Positions 7,459 to 16,068 of a stretch of DNA of 39,330 nt are shown piece by piece. Positions within the stretch are counted from its first letter, which is position 1; each line of letters opens with the position of its first letter. Source of the DNA: Polaromonas sp. UBA4122 (GTDB taxonomy: Bacteria > Pseudomonadota > Gammaproteobacteria > Burkholderiales > Burkholderiaceae_C); assembly GCA_002381615.1 (NCBI GenBank), contig DFWY01000009.1, positions 21,004 through 60,333 of the forward strand, in the 5' to 3' direction. Made by a program: the position numbers and the translations under genes. The notes under the pieces were generated by a model. That model saw only the letters and a program-made list of their open reading frames with translations. It did not search any database and had not been told where the DNA came from.

Positions 7459-10400
7459 TCATGTCGCTGGCTTCTGGGGAGCGAGCGCCGCCTGACGGAA
7501 AGACTGCATCAGCGCGGCCCATTTTGGCCGCGCCGTCGCCAGATGGCGGGCCTTGACATGGCCGTAACCTTTAATCAACTCGGGAATCCTGGCAATTTCC
7601 AGTGCCATGGCATGGTTTTCAGCGGTGAGGCTAGAGAGCACCTCCTCCACGCTGGCCTTGTAGTCATCAATCAGCGCGCGTTCCTTCTTGCGCTCCTCGG
7701 TACGACCAAAAATATCCAGCGGCATACCGCGCAGCCCTTTGAGGCGGGCCAGCACTTTGAAGCCGGCCAGCATCCAGGGGCCGAAATGCTGCTTTTGCAG
7801 TTCACCCTGCTCGTTTTTGGATGCAATCAGGGGCGGCGCCAAGTGGTAGCTGAGCTTGAAGTCGCCTTCAAACATGGCGTTGACCTTGTTGAGAAAACCG
7901 GCATCCATGTGCAGCCGCGCCACTTCGTACTCGTCCTTGTAGGCCATGAGCTTGAAGAGATAACGGGCCACGGCCTCGGTCAGCGCGGTCTTGCCCAAAG
8001 GCGCCTCCACCGCGCGTACTTTGTCTACAAAGATCTGGTAGTTCTGTGCATAAGCCGCGTTCTGGTAGGCCGTCAGGAAGTCCACCCGCTTAGCCACCAT
8101 CTCGGCGAGAGAGGGTTTTTTCACGAACTCAATCACCTGCGCAGCCTTGAACAGGGCTTGTACTGCGGCCAGATCGTGCGCACAGCGACGGCCCCATTCA
8201 AAAGCCGCCTTGTTGTTGTCCACCTGCACGCCATTGAGTTCAATGGCACGCATGAGCGCTGCGTGAGACAACGGCACCCGGCCTTTTTGCCAGGCAAAGC
8301 CCAGCATCAGCGGGTTGGTGTAGATCGAGTCCCCGATCATTTGCACGGCCACCTGCTCGGCATCAAAAGTGGCCATCAGCTCCGCGCCCACCGCAGCACG
8401 CACCGCGCTTTCGCAATTACCGCCTGGGAATTGCCAGCCTGGATCGGTCACAAACGCGGCCGTCGGGGTGCCGTGCGAATTCATCGCCACATAGGTGCGG
8501 CCGGGCTGCATCACCGTGAGGGTGTACTTGGCTGCAGCCACAATCGGGTCGCAGCCAATCACCAGGTCGGCTTTGGCGGTATCCACCTTGGTGGTGTAAA
8601 TGGCGTCCGCCCGGTTGGCGATCTGGATATGGCTCCAGGTGGCGCCGCCTTTTTGCGCCAGCCCGCCAGCATCCTGCGTGACAACACCCTTGCCCTCAAG
8701 GTGCGCCGCCATGCCCAGCAACTGGCCAATGGTGATGACACCAGTGCCGCCCACGCCCCCCACCACAATGCCCCAGGCGCTTTCAGCCACGGGCAGCACG
8801 GGTTCGGGAATCTCGGGCAAACCCGTGAGGCCGCCCCTCTTATCCTTCTTCGGCTTCTTCAACTGGCCGCCTTCAACGGTCACGAAGCTCGGGCAAAAGC
8901 CCTTGACGCAGGAAAAATCCTTGTTGCAGGTGTTCTGGTTGATGCGGCGTTTGCGGCCAAATTCGGTTTCCAGCGGCTCCACCGACAGGCAGTTGGACTG
9001 CACCGAGCAGTCGCCGCAACCCTCGCACACCAGTTCATTGATGAGCACGCGTTTTGCAGGATCGATCAAAGTGCCGCGCTTGCGGCGGCGGCGCTTTTCA
9101 GTGGCGCAGGTCTGGTCATAAATGATGGCGGTCGTTCCCTTGAGTTCGCGGAACTCGCGCTGGATGCGGTCAAGTTCGTCGCGATGATGCACCGTGACAC
9201 CGTCAAGCAGGCGGGCACCCTGATACTTCTGCGGTTGGTCGGTCACGATGACCAGCTTGGCCACCCCTTCAGCATGCAGGCTTTGCATGATCTGCAGCAC
9301 CGAGTGGCCTTCAGGCCGTTCACCCACCGGCTGGCCGCCGGTCATGGCCACCGCATCGTTGTAGAGGATTTTGTAGGTGATGTTGACACCAGCGGCAATG
9401 CTCTGGCGGATGGCCAGCAGGCCGCTATGGAAATAGGTGCCATCGCCCAGATTGGCGAAGATATGCTGGTCGCTGGTGAAGGGCTGCTGGCCGACCCAGG
9501 TCACGCCTTCGCCACCCATCTGGGTGAACGTGGAGGTAGAGCGGTCCATCCACACCGCCATGTAATGGCAGCCGATGCCGGCCACCGCGCGCGAGCCCTC
9601 GGGCACGCGCGTGCTGGTGTTGTGCGGGCAGCCGCTGCAAAACCAGGGTGCCCGTTCACCGGTATCGACCTTGACTTCGGCGAGGGCCCGTTCGCGCGCC
9701 TCAATCACCGCCAGGCGTGCCTGCATGCGCGAGATGATGTCGCCGGGAACGCCCAGCTTCGTCAAGCGCTTGGCGATGGCCTTGGCGATGATGGCAGGCG
9801 TCAGGTCCGCCTTGGCGCGCAGCAGCCAGTGGTCGCTCGGGTTGGAGCGGCCCCATTCGCCACCTGATTCATCACCCTCGGGCTCGTCAAACTTGCCCAG
9901 CACATTGGGCCTCACATCGTCGCGCCAGTTGTAGAGCTCTTCCTTGAGCTGGTATTCAATGATCTGGCGTTTTTCTTCGACCACCAGGATTTCCTGCAGG
10001 CCCTGGGCAAAGTCGCGCGTGATGCTCGCCTCCAGCGGCCACACCACATTGACCTTGTGCAGCCGGATACCCAGCTGGTGGCAGGTGTCCTCGTCCAGCC
10101 CCAGATCGGCCAGCGCCTGCCGGGTGTCGTTGAAGGCCTTGCCGCTGGCAATGATGCCGAAGCGGTCATTCGGTGCGGCAATCACGTTGTGGTTGAGCTT
10201 GTTGGCACGGATATAGGCCAGCGCGGCATACCATTTGTAGTCCATCAGGCGTGCTTCCTGCTCCAGCGGCGGGTCGGGCCAGCGAATGTGCAGGCCGCCC
10301 GGTGGCATCTGGAAGTCTTCCGGGATGATGATCTTCACGCGGTCCGGATCGACCCAAACCGAGCTTGAGGACTCTACTACTTCCTGGATGGTTTTCATGC

Positions 10401-11025
10401 CGGACCAGACGCCCGAAAAGCGGCTCATGGCAAACGCATGCAACCCCATGTCGAGGATGTCCTGCACGCTGGACGGAAAGAACACGGGCAAGCCGCAGGC
10501 CTTGAAAATATGGTCGCTCTGGTGCGCGGCGGTCGAGCTCTTGGACATATGGTCGTCGCCCGCTATGGCGATCACGCCGCCATGCCTGGCGGTGCCGGCC
10601 ATATTCGCGTGCTTGAACACGTCCGAGCACCGGTCCACCCCCGGGCCTTTGCCGTACCAGATGCCAAACACGCCATCGAACTTGTTGCTTTGCGGGTAGA
10701 GGTCGAGCTGCTGGGTGCCCCAGACAGCCGTTGCGCCCAGTTCCTCATTGACGCCGGGCTGGAACACAATGTTTTGCGCTGCCAGGTGCTTCTTGGCCGC
10801 CCACAGCGCCTGGTCATAGCCGCCCAGCGGCGAGCCTCGGTAACCACTGATAAACCCGGCGGTGTTCAGACCCGCCATGGCATCGCGCGTGCGCTGCAGC
10901 ATGGGCAAGCGAACCAGCGCCTGCACGCCGCTCATGAAAGCGCGGCCGTGGCCGAGGCTGTATTTGTCGTCGAGCGTGACGGTTTCCAGCGCTTTGCGGA
11001 TGTGCTCGGGCAGTGGGGCGTTCAT
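7459..11025 (-). CDS. Indolepyruvate ferredoxin oxidoreductase, fused alpha/beta/gamma type
   Basis: A 1188-residue fused 2-oxoacid:acceptor oxidoreductase that decarboxylates aryl-pyruvates made by transamination of aromatic amino acids to acyl-CoA, passing electrons to ferredoxin. An N-terminal pyrimidine-binding-like region holds GFISGYRGSPLGGYD and PGVNEELGATAVWG. A thiamine-diphosphate domain near residues 450-600 includes WFCSGCPHNTS and NLGDGTYFHSG. A cysteine-rich segment near 660-710 (CEGCGDCSVQSNC, then NQNTCNKDFSCVKGFCPSF) is the likely iron-sulphur region. A gamma domain opens with GGVGGTGVITIGQLL (about 745). ATG at 11025 has GGAGA nine bases upstream. The divergent Lrp/AsnC gene across a 182-bp gap probably controls it. 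The exact 2-oxoacid substrate is inferred from the family. Confidence 0.92.
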   Translation of the reverse strand: MNAPLPEHIRKALETVTLDDKYSLGHGRAFMSGVQALVRLPMLQRTRDAMAGLNTAGFISGYRGSPLGGYDQALWAAKKHLAAQNIVFQPGVNEELGATAVWGTQQLDLYPQSNKFDGVFGIWYGKGPGVDRCSDVFKHANMAGTARHGGVIAIAGDDHMSKSSTAAHQSDHIFKACGLPVFFPSSVQDILDMGLHAFAMSRFSGVWSGMKTIQEVVESSSSVWVDPDRVKIIIPEDFQMPPGGLHIRWPDPPLEQEARLMDYKWYAALAYIRANKLNHNVIAAPNDRFGIIASGKAFNDTRQALADLGLDEDTCHQLGIRLHKVNVVWPLEASITRDFAQGLQEILVVEEKRQIIEYQLKEELYNWRDDVRPNVLGKFDEPEGDESGGEWGRSNPSDHWLLRAKADLTPAIIAKAIAKRLTKLGVPGDIISRMQARLAVIEARERALAEVKVDTGERAPWFCSGCPHNTSTRVPEGSRAVAGIGCHYMAVWMDRSTSTFTQMGGEGVTWVGQQPFTSDQHIFANLGDGTYFHSGLLAIRQSIAAGVNITYKILYNDAVAMTGGQPVGERPEGHSVLQIMQSLHAEGVAKLVIVTDQPQKYQGARLLDGVTVHHRDELDRIQREFRELKGTTAIIYDQTCATEKRRRRKRGTLIDPAKRVLINELVCEGCGDCSVQSNCLSVEPLETEFGRKRRINQNTCNKDFSCVKGFCPSFVTVEGGQLKKPKKDKRGGLTGLPEIPEPVLPVAESAWGIVVGGVGGTGVITIGQLLGMAAHLEGKGVVTQDAGGLAQKGGATWSHIQIANRADAIYTTKVDTAKADLVIGCDPIVAAAKYTLTVMQPGRTYVAMNSHGTPTAAFVTDPGWQFPGGNCESAVRAAVGAELMATFDAEQVAVQMIGDSIYTNPLMLGFAWQKGRVPLSHAALMRAIELNGVQVDNNKAAFEWGRRCAHDLAAVQALFKAAQVIEFVKKPSLAEMVAKRVDFLTAYQNAAYAQNYQIFVDKVRAVEAPLGKTALTEAVARYLFKLMAYKDEYEVARLHMDAGFLNKVNAMFEGDFKLSYHLAPPLIASKNEQGELQKQHFGPWMLAGFKVLARLKGLRGMPLDIFGRTEERKKERALIDDYKASVEEVLSSLTAENHAMALEIARIPELIKGYGHVKARHLATARPKWAALMQSFRQAALAPQKPAT

Positions 11026-11207
11026 GTTTTTTTGTCTCCAGCCTGTTTGTAATGCCGTCTTGTGGGCAGGTGTAAGCGAGGCCCAACCCGGGTAGGGTCA
11101 GGTCTCTAATTGAACGCAAAGTGTATGCCGGGCGGCTCGATATGTCTTTGCGTTCTTTGCCTGATTTAGACTCTCCCGAGAAAGATTCTTGCTGGAAAAT
11201 AAGATAA

Positions 11208-11693
11208 ATGGACACATTAGACAAGTTCGACATTGCCATCCTGAATGAGTTGCAGCTGGATGCGCGCCTGACCAACACCGAGCTGGCTTCCCGCGTGGGT
11301 CTGTCGGCAGCGCCCTGCTGGCGGCGCGTGCGGGCGCTGGAAGAGGCGGGTTTCATCACCGGTTACCGGGCCGAGATCAACCGTCACAAGATTGGCCTGG
11401 GCGTGCTGGCCTTTGTGCGGCTCGACGCCGCCCAAAACACCGGCGACATGCTAAAGGCCCTGGAAGAGGCCATCCGCAAGATCCCCGAGGTCGTCAGCTG
11501 CCACTACATCAGCGGTACCGGCACCTTCGAGCTCCAGGTGGTCAGCCGTGACCTCAACACCTTCAGCCAGTTCGCACGCGACGTGCTGATCAACCTGCCC
11601 AACGTCAAGGATTTGCACACCAGCTTCTCGCTGGGCGAGGTCAAAGCCAGCAGCGCGCTGCCGCTCGGGCACCTGACGCGTTCTGCCTCCTGA
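11208..11693 (+). CDS. Lrp/AsnC family transcriptional regulator
   Basis: A 161-residue regulator of the leucine-responsive/AsnC family, which bind amino acids or related metabolites as oligomers and control nearby catabolic genes. Residues 1-60 form the helix-turn-helix domain (LDKFDIAILNELQLDARLTN, then LASRVGLSAAPCWRRVRALEE). From about residue 65 the RAM/AsnC ligand domain follows, with VVSCHYISGTGTFELQVVSRD. Length and order are normal. It is divergent from the indolepyruvate oxidoreductase, so that gene and itself are its likely targets; the effector is probably an aromatic amino acid or its keto acid (inference). Its TGA stop coincides with the border of repeat copy F. Confidence 0.93.
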   Translation: MDTLDKFDIAILNELQLDARLTNTELASRVGLSAAPCWRRVRALEEAGFITGYRAEINRHKIGLGVLAFVRLDAAQNTGDMLKALEEAIRKIPEVVSCHYISGTGTFELQVVSRDLNTFSQFARDVLINLPNVKDLHTSFSLGEVKASSALPLGHLTRSAS

Positions 11694-11760
11694 AATTCAA
11701 GCAAATAATGGTTGTAGCGCGCCATTGACTTGCGTGAGCAGCTATGAATTACGTAGCAAC
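11689..11760 (-). repeat. Dispersed two-stem repeat, copy F
   Basis: Read on the minus strand this copy runs from TTGCTACGTAATTCATAGCT to TTGAATTTCAGG. The first stem is GCTA/TAGC. The second stem is weak in this copy. Its 3' border CCTGAAAT (plus strand) contains the TGA stop codon of the Lrp regulator. Copy G lies 50 bp further on in the same orientation. Confidence 0.75.
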
Positions 11761-11810
11761 CAGTACGAACGCATCGTCCGCCTTGGCCCACCTCCCCCAC
11801 CCGGTCGTTT

Positions 11811-11873
11811 TAATGCCTTTTATGGCCGTAGCTCCCGAGTGACGGGCGAAAACTGCTATTAGTTTACTAGCAC
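11811..11873 (-). repeat. Dispersed two-stem repeat, copy G
   Basis: On the minus strand it opens TGCTAGTAAACTAATAGCA (first stem TGCTA/TAGCA), continues with CGCCCGTCACTCGGGAGCTA (second stem CCCG/CGGG) and ends GGCCATAAAAGGC. All blocks match the other copies in order and spacing. It lies in the convergent gap between the Lrp regulator and mltA, a 249-bp interval containing only copies F and G. Confidence 0.7.
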
Positions 11874-11942
11874 CTCAAGCACTTTTCCCGCTGCGTAACC
11901 GACCACTCGAAGCGCGGCAGTGTCATCAGCAAATGCGGGGGC

Positions 11943-13097
11943 TTACCTGGGCCAAAGAACCCAGAGCCGCAGTGGCTGGTTAACACGCGCCGCCATTTCA
12001 CCGGCCTGGGGCCCCGTGCCTGCAAAATAGTCCGCCCGCACGGCGCCCACAATGGCGCTGCCGGTGTCTTGTGCAAACACCAGTTTCTGCAAATTGGCCG
12101 CGCCGCCGCGGGATACCAGCCACACGGGTGTGCCGTAGGGAATGCTGTCGCGATCCACGGCAATGGATCGGCCCGGTGTGAGCGCCACGCCCTGCGCGCC
12201 TTTGGGGCCAGAGGCGGCATCGAAATCGCTGAGAGCTTCTTCGCGGAAAAAGATGTAGCGCGGATTGCTCCAGAGCAGCTGCTGCACGCGCTGTGGGTTC
12301 TGCAGAGCCCAGGCTTTGGTGGCGTCGGGCCAGGGGTTGATTTTGGTCACGCCCTGCTCCAGTAGCCACTGGTTGACGCTGCGGTAAGGCTGGTCGTTGG
12401 AGCCGGCAAAGGCAACCCGAACGGTGTGCTGCGAACCGTCGGGCTCGCTGATGCTGAGGCGGCCAGACCCTTGTATCTGCAGCGACAACGCGTCGATAGG
12501 GTCCACCACCCAGGCGATTTCCCGTCCCTTGAGTGCCGCTCTAGCTTCAGGCAAGGTGTCGATTTCCTGCCGCGAGAACCAGGGCTTGCGGCTGCCGAGC
12601 GTGACTGGCGTGCGGTACAAAGGCACTTCATAAACCCCGCCGGCCTGCCGACTCGCTTTGAGCACCGGTTCGTAGTAGCTGGTCAGCAGCCCTTCCGATC
12701 CGCCTCGCAGGGTCTCGACCCGGTAGGGCTGCAGCCGGGCCACCATCCAGGCGCGCTGCTCTTCGGCGGAAGCAATGCTCAGGCGTCGAATGTCGCTGCA
12801 CAAAGGCGCAAAAGCCGGGCCCGGGCGCTCGCAGCTCTTGAGCCAGGCGTTCCAGGCCTCAAACAACTGATCCTCCTCAAACCCCGGCAACTCGGCCCAG
12901 CGAACCGGAACCCAGCGACTTTTACCCTGCTCCAGGGGCGCTGGCAGCGGGCCGGCATCGCCAGGGCGGTCGCCGCTTGCTGCGGGGGCGACCTTCGCCG
13001 AAGACGGCAAAGACGACGAAGACGGCATGGGCGGACTGGCACAGGACGCGAGAAGCGCGGCCATGGCGATAATTGAAGATAGTCGTGTTGACCGCAT
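11943..13097 (-). CDS. mltA: Membrane-bound lytic murein transglycosylase A
   Basis: MltA cleaves peptidoglycan glycan strands, releasing 1,6-anhydromuropeptides at the inner face of the outer membrane. The start at 13097 gives 384 residues beginning MRSTRLSSIIAMAALLASCA, a lipoprotein signal with lipobox LAS-C19. An earlier in-frame start would bury this signal, and AGGG lies six bases before 13097. The MltA barrel domain includes SEGLLTSYYEPVLKAS and SLQIQGSGRL. The 3D domain near the C-terminus has FAQDTGSAIVGAVRADYFAG with the catalytic-type Asp residues. Residues 21-60 are a Pro/Ser/Ala-rich tether. The gene is divergent from a small membrane protein gene only 31 bp away, so both promoters overlap. 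Confidence 0.95.
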   Translation of the reverse strand: MRSTRLSSIIAMAALLASCASPPMPSSSSLPSSAKVAPAASGDRPGDAGPLPAPLEQGKSRWVPVRWAELPGFEEDQLFEAWNAWLKSCERPGPAFAPLCSDIRRLSIASAEEQRAWMVARLQPYRVETLRGGSEGLLTSYYEPVLKASRQAGGVYEVPLYRTPVTLGSRKPWFSRQEIDTLPEARAALKGREIAWVVDPIDALSLQIQGSGRLSISEPDGSQHTVRVAFAGSNDQPYRSVNQWLLEQGVTKINPWPDATKAWALQNPQRVQQLLWSNPRYIFFREEALSDFDAASGPKGAQGVALTPGRSIAVDRDSIPYGTPVWLVSRGGAANLQKLVFAQDTGSAIVGAVRADYFAGTGPQAGEMAARVNQPLRLWVLWPR

Positions 13098-13128
13098 TGA
13101 GACCCTGTTTGCAACCCAAGGAAGTGTC

Positions 13129-13287
13129 ATGTCCCTACTTTTGCTTGAAGCCCTGGGGGCGTTGCTACTGTTCGTGTTCATTGTGTGGTGGACGATGTTT
13201 TCAGGTCGTAAAAATGGTGAACTGAAGAGCGATTCGGAGTCCCTTGCCTCAAGTCTGGAAGCAGACCCGAAAGCTGACAAAAAATAA
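13129..13287 (+). CDS. Small single-pass membrane protein, 52 residues
   Basis: I do not recognise a named family. ATG at 13129 follows AAGGAAGTGTC, a good ribosome-binding site, and gives MSLLLLEALGALLLFVFIVW followed by WTMFSGRK. One membrane helix (about residues 3-24) is followed by a hydrophilic tail rich in Ser, Glu, Asp and Lys. Upstream in-frame codons run into mltA's signal region and are rejected. The gene lies back-to-back with mltA and ends 10 bp before the convergent response-regulator stop. Good initiation signals and a clean helix make it likely real, but its function is unknown. Confidence 0.65.
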   Translation: MSLLLLEALGALLLFVFIVWWTMFSGRKNGELKSDSESLASSLEADPKADKK

Positions 13288-13297
13288 AAACGCCTGT

Positions 13298-13924
13298 CTA
13301 CAGGTTTCGCAGCAAGTTGGCCAACTCTACGGCTGACTTGACCCCCATTTTGTCAAAAACCCGAGCCCGGTGGACTTCCACCGTGCGCACACTGATGTCC
13401 AGCTGATCAGCGACCAGCTTGTTGGGCAAACCACCAACGACCAGCCGCATCACAGCACGCTCGCGATCGGTCAGGTCATCGAGCCGCGCCTGCCGGCTGG
13501 TGGATTCGCTGTGCTGCGCCAGTGCCGTGCCGGAATGGCCGAGCGCCTGCTCGATCCGGTCCACTAGCGCGTTGTCTGAAAAAGGCTTTTCACAAAAATC
13601 AAACGCACCGCGCTTGACGGCGTCGACGGCGGTGGGCACGTCGGCATGGCCCGTCAAAAAAATTACGGGCAAGGTCGGTAGCAGGCCGTAGGCAATCAGT
13701 TTTTCGAACATGGCCAGGCCGCTCAGGCCCGCCATGCGCACATCGAGCAAGACGCAGGAAGGCGACTGGACCTCAAACTGCCTTGACACCAAAGCGTCAA
13801 ACGCTTCGGCACTGTCAAACGTCTCGCTGGGCAGACGGCGCGAACGCAGCAGCCAGGCCAGCGCATCGCGCACGCTGGTGTCATCGTCGACGATGTACAC
13901 CGTGGCATTGGGAATGGGTTCCAT
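13298..13924 (-). CDS. FixJ-type response regulator (REC + LuxR HTH)
   Basis: A 208-residue response regulator. The receiver domain starts VYIVDDDTSVRDAL, has the phospho-accepting Asp61 in LLDVRM, then FLTGHAD and the lysine of CEKPF. The C-terminal LuxR/FixJ helix-turn-helix follows, DLTDRERAVMRLVVGGLPNK, then ISVRTVEVHRARVFDKM. ATG at 13924 (GAGGA seven bases upstream) is chosen; an upstream extension would overlap the kinase gene and carries no domain. It starts 10 bp after the stop of the sensor kinase gene, its obvious partner. The target genes cannot be read from the sequence. Confidence 0.94.
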   Translation of the reverse strand: MEPIPNATVYIVDDDTSVRDALAWLLRSRRLPSETFDSAEAFDALVSRQFEVQSPSCVLLDVRMAGLSGLAMFEKLIAYGLLPTLPVIFLTGHADVPTAVDAVKRGAFDFCEKPFSDNALVDRIEQALGHSGTALAQHSESTSRQARLDDLTDRERAVMRLVVGGLPNKLVADQLDISVRTVEVHRARVFDKMGVKSAVELANLLRNL

Positions 13925-13934
13925 GGCAGGTCCT

Positions 13935-16058
13935 CTATAGGGCGCCCTGCGCGGCATCGGCTGTCTGCACCGAAGCCGCCGGCAGGGTAAAACTGAAAAT
14001 CGTACCGCGTGGCTGTGCTGCTTCAAATCCGAGGAATCCGCCATGCTGCTCGATGACGGTGCGGCACAGACTGAGCCCCAGGCCCATGCCCTCTTCCTTG
14101 GTCGTGAAGAAAGGCGTGAAAAGCTGCTCGGCGACTTTCCCGGAAATACCCTCACCGCAGTCACTCACCGCAAATTCGACCCATCGGCTATGCGCATTGG
14201 AGGCCGCCGGGCGGATGCGCAGCGTCAGCACTTTCGCGCGCTGGGTTGATGCGAGCCCTGTCGTTGGTGTTTCATTCGTGCATTGCATGGCCTGCATGCC
14301 GTTGCGCGACAGGTTGAGCAGCACCTGCTCGACCATGATGGGGTCACACAACACAGGCTCGCAGGCTTCATCCACTTCGATCACCACGCGCACACCCAGA
14401 TTGCGTGCCTGCAGACTCACCAGCGGCATGATCGCATCGAGCAGGGCACGTGGCTCCACCGCCTCGCGCACCTGGTCGCGCCGCCGCACAAAATCGTGCA
14501 CGCTTTTGATGACCTTGCCGGCGCGCTCGGCCTGCTCTGCAATGCGGCGCATGGCCCGCTGCAGCTCTTCGGACAAGGGTGGTACGGGATGGGCCGGGGC
14601 CTGCCCCCTCAAACCGGCCTTCGCTGTCGGCACCCGTTCACTGTCCACTTCATCCTGCAAGAGATTGAGCGAGCCCGTGGCGTAGCTTGAAATGGCGGCC
14701 AGGGGCTGATTGAGTTCGTGGCTGAGCAGCGACGCCATCTCTCCCACCATGGCCAGTCTTGCCGTGGCCTGCAAGCGCTCTTGGCTGGCACGTGAGAGTT
14801 CTTCAATCCGGCGCTGCTCACTCAGGTCCAGAATGGCACTCATCCAGCCCGTGTGCTTGCCTACCGCGTTGATCAGCGGCGCCTCCATGATCAGCACCGG
14901 AAACCGCGTGCCATCCCGCCGCATGAACACCGATTCATGGCCCTCACGCGGCGGGTTGTTGCCCGCCATGCGAATCTCCTGGCGCTGCTGATACACGCCC
15001 GCGAGTTCCGGGGGCCAATAGGGCGAGGGGATGCGCTGGTTGAGCAGCTCTTGGGCATCCACCCCCACCATTTTGCAAAATGCCGCATTGACGTAGGTGA
15101 TGCGCCCCTGCAGATCCCGCGCGCGCAGGCCCGTCAACACCGAGTCTTCCATGGCTTTGCGAAAGGCGAGGGCCTCGCCCAGGTCATACTCCACCTTGAG
15201 GCGCCGCCGCATGTCGCGGGCGAACAGGAACAGCACGGCCAGCAAGGCCATGGACATGGCCGTGACGAGCGCCGTCAGGACATTGGGAAACAGCGCAGGG
15301 GTGCCCGGCCGGTTTTCCATCCGGACCACTAGCGTGTTGCCGGGCAGATCCAGCAATTGCTGCGCGACGTAAATCCGGCTGCCCCGCAAAGGAATGCCAA
15401 GCAGCGCCAGGCGCGTGCCATCAGCTTCCGTGAACGACAAGCCGAAGCCCCGGGCCAACTGCTTGCTCACCAGCTCGCCCAGGATGTCCTGCAGGGAATA
15501 GCTCGCCACGGTGTAGCCGGTCAGACGGCCGGCCACCACCATGGGCATGCACATGTCCAGAACTTCCAGCCCCAGGCCATTGAGTTGAGGCTCGAAGTAG
15601 CTGGTGGAATAGGCCGCCCCGCTCAGGCGTTGGGCCGTAGTGCAAGCGAGGCTCACGTCGGCCTGCAGGCTGCTCCGCCCCAGCCGTTCAAACACCGAGT
15701 TGCGGTACGGCGTCTCGATAAATCCCAGTACATCCAGCGCCGCATTGCGCCATTCAAGCCGCACGATTTCGCGGTGCTTCAGAAGCAGCTCGGCAGCCTG
15801 CGAACGCCAGGCCTCCAGCGTGGGTTCACCGGACTGCAACGCTTGAAAAGTCTGGACATTACGCGTCAAGCCCGAACGGATGTCTGTCACGGTTTCAGCC
15901 GCGTTGTGCTCCAGCCGGCTTTGCACCATGCCGGACTCATAGCGTCCAGCCAGCCAGACCAGGATTACCAGCAAAGCCACTACCAGCGCGACCAGCAAGG
16001 CCCAGAGAGACCAGCGACGGCTGGCCTGGCTGACGTCCGTCGCTAGGGGAAATTTCAC
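13935..16058 (-). CDS. PAS-containing sensor histidine kinase (DctS/FixL-like)
   Basis: A 707-residue membrane kinase. Two membrane helices (about residues 16-38 and 258-282) enclose a periplasmic sensor region of about 220 residues. A PAS domain follows (about 300-420; ITYVNAAFCKMVGVDAQELL). The dimerisation domain holds the H-box SHELNQPLAAISSY with His447. The ATPase domain has the N-box NLSRNGMQAM (Asn586), the G1 box SDCGEGIS and GMGLGLSLCRTVIEQHGG. This organisation resembles DctS/TtrS/FixL kinases paired with FixJ-like regulators. The start is GTG at 16058 with GAGG eight bases before. It lies 10 bp after the amidohydrolase gene and 10 bp before its regulator, apparently at the tail of the yhdP operon. 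The signal is unknown; dicarboxylates are one guess from family likeness. Confidence 0.92.
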   Translation of the reverse strand: MKFPLATDVSQASRRWSLWALLVALVVALLVILVWLAGRYESGMVQSRLEHNAAETVTDIRSGLTRNVQTFQALQSGEPTLEAWRSQAAELLLKHREIVRLEWRNAALDVLGFIETPYRNSVFERLGRSSLQADVSLACTTAQRLSGAAYSTSYFEPQLNGLGLEVLDMCMPMVVAGRLTGYTVASYSLQDILGELVSKQLARGFGLSFTEADGTRLALLGIPLRGSRIYVAQQLLDLPGNTLVVRMENRPGTPALFPNVLTALVTAMSMALLAVLFLFARDMRRRLKVEYDLGEALAFRKAMEDSVLTGLRARDLQGRITYVNAAFCKMVGVDAQELLNQRIPSPYWPPELAGVYQQRQEIRMAGNNPPREGHESVFMRRDGTRFPVLIMEAPLINAVGKHTGWMSAILDLSEQRRIEELSRASQERLQATARLAMVGEMASLLSHELNQPLAAISSYATGSLNLLQDEVDSERVPTAKAGLRGQAPAHPVPPLSEELQRAMRRIAEQAERAGKVIKSVHDFVRRRDQVREAVEPRALLDAIMPLVSLQARNLGVRVVIEVDEACEPVLCDPIMVEQVLLNLSRNGMQAMQCTNETPTTGLASTQRAKVLTLRIRPAASNAHSRWVEFAVSDCGEGISGKVAEQLFTPFFTTKEEGMGLGLSLCRTVIEQHGGFLGFEAAQPRGTIFSFTLPAASVQTADAAQGAL

Positions 16059-16068
16059 GCCCGGGGCC

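Noticed and set aside
7423-9867. An open frame of 814 codons on the plus strand, opposite the indolepyruvate oxidoreductase
   Set aside because: It mirrors the codon pattern of a high-GC gene, has a His/Gln/Arg/Ala-heavy composition and shows no recognisable domain; the minus-strand gene is unequivocal.
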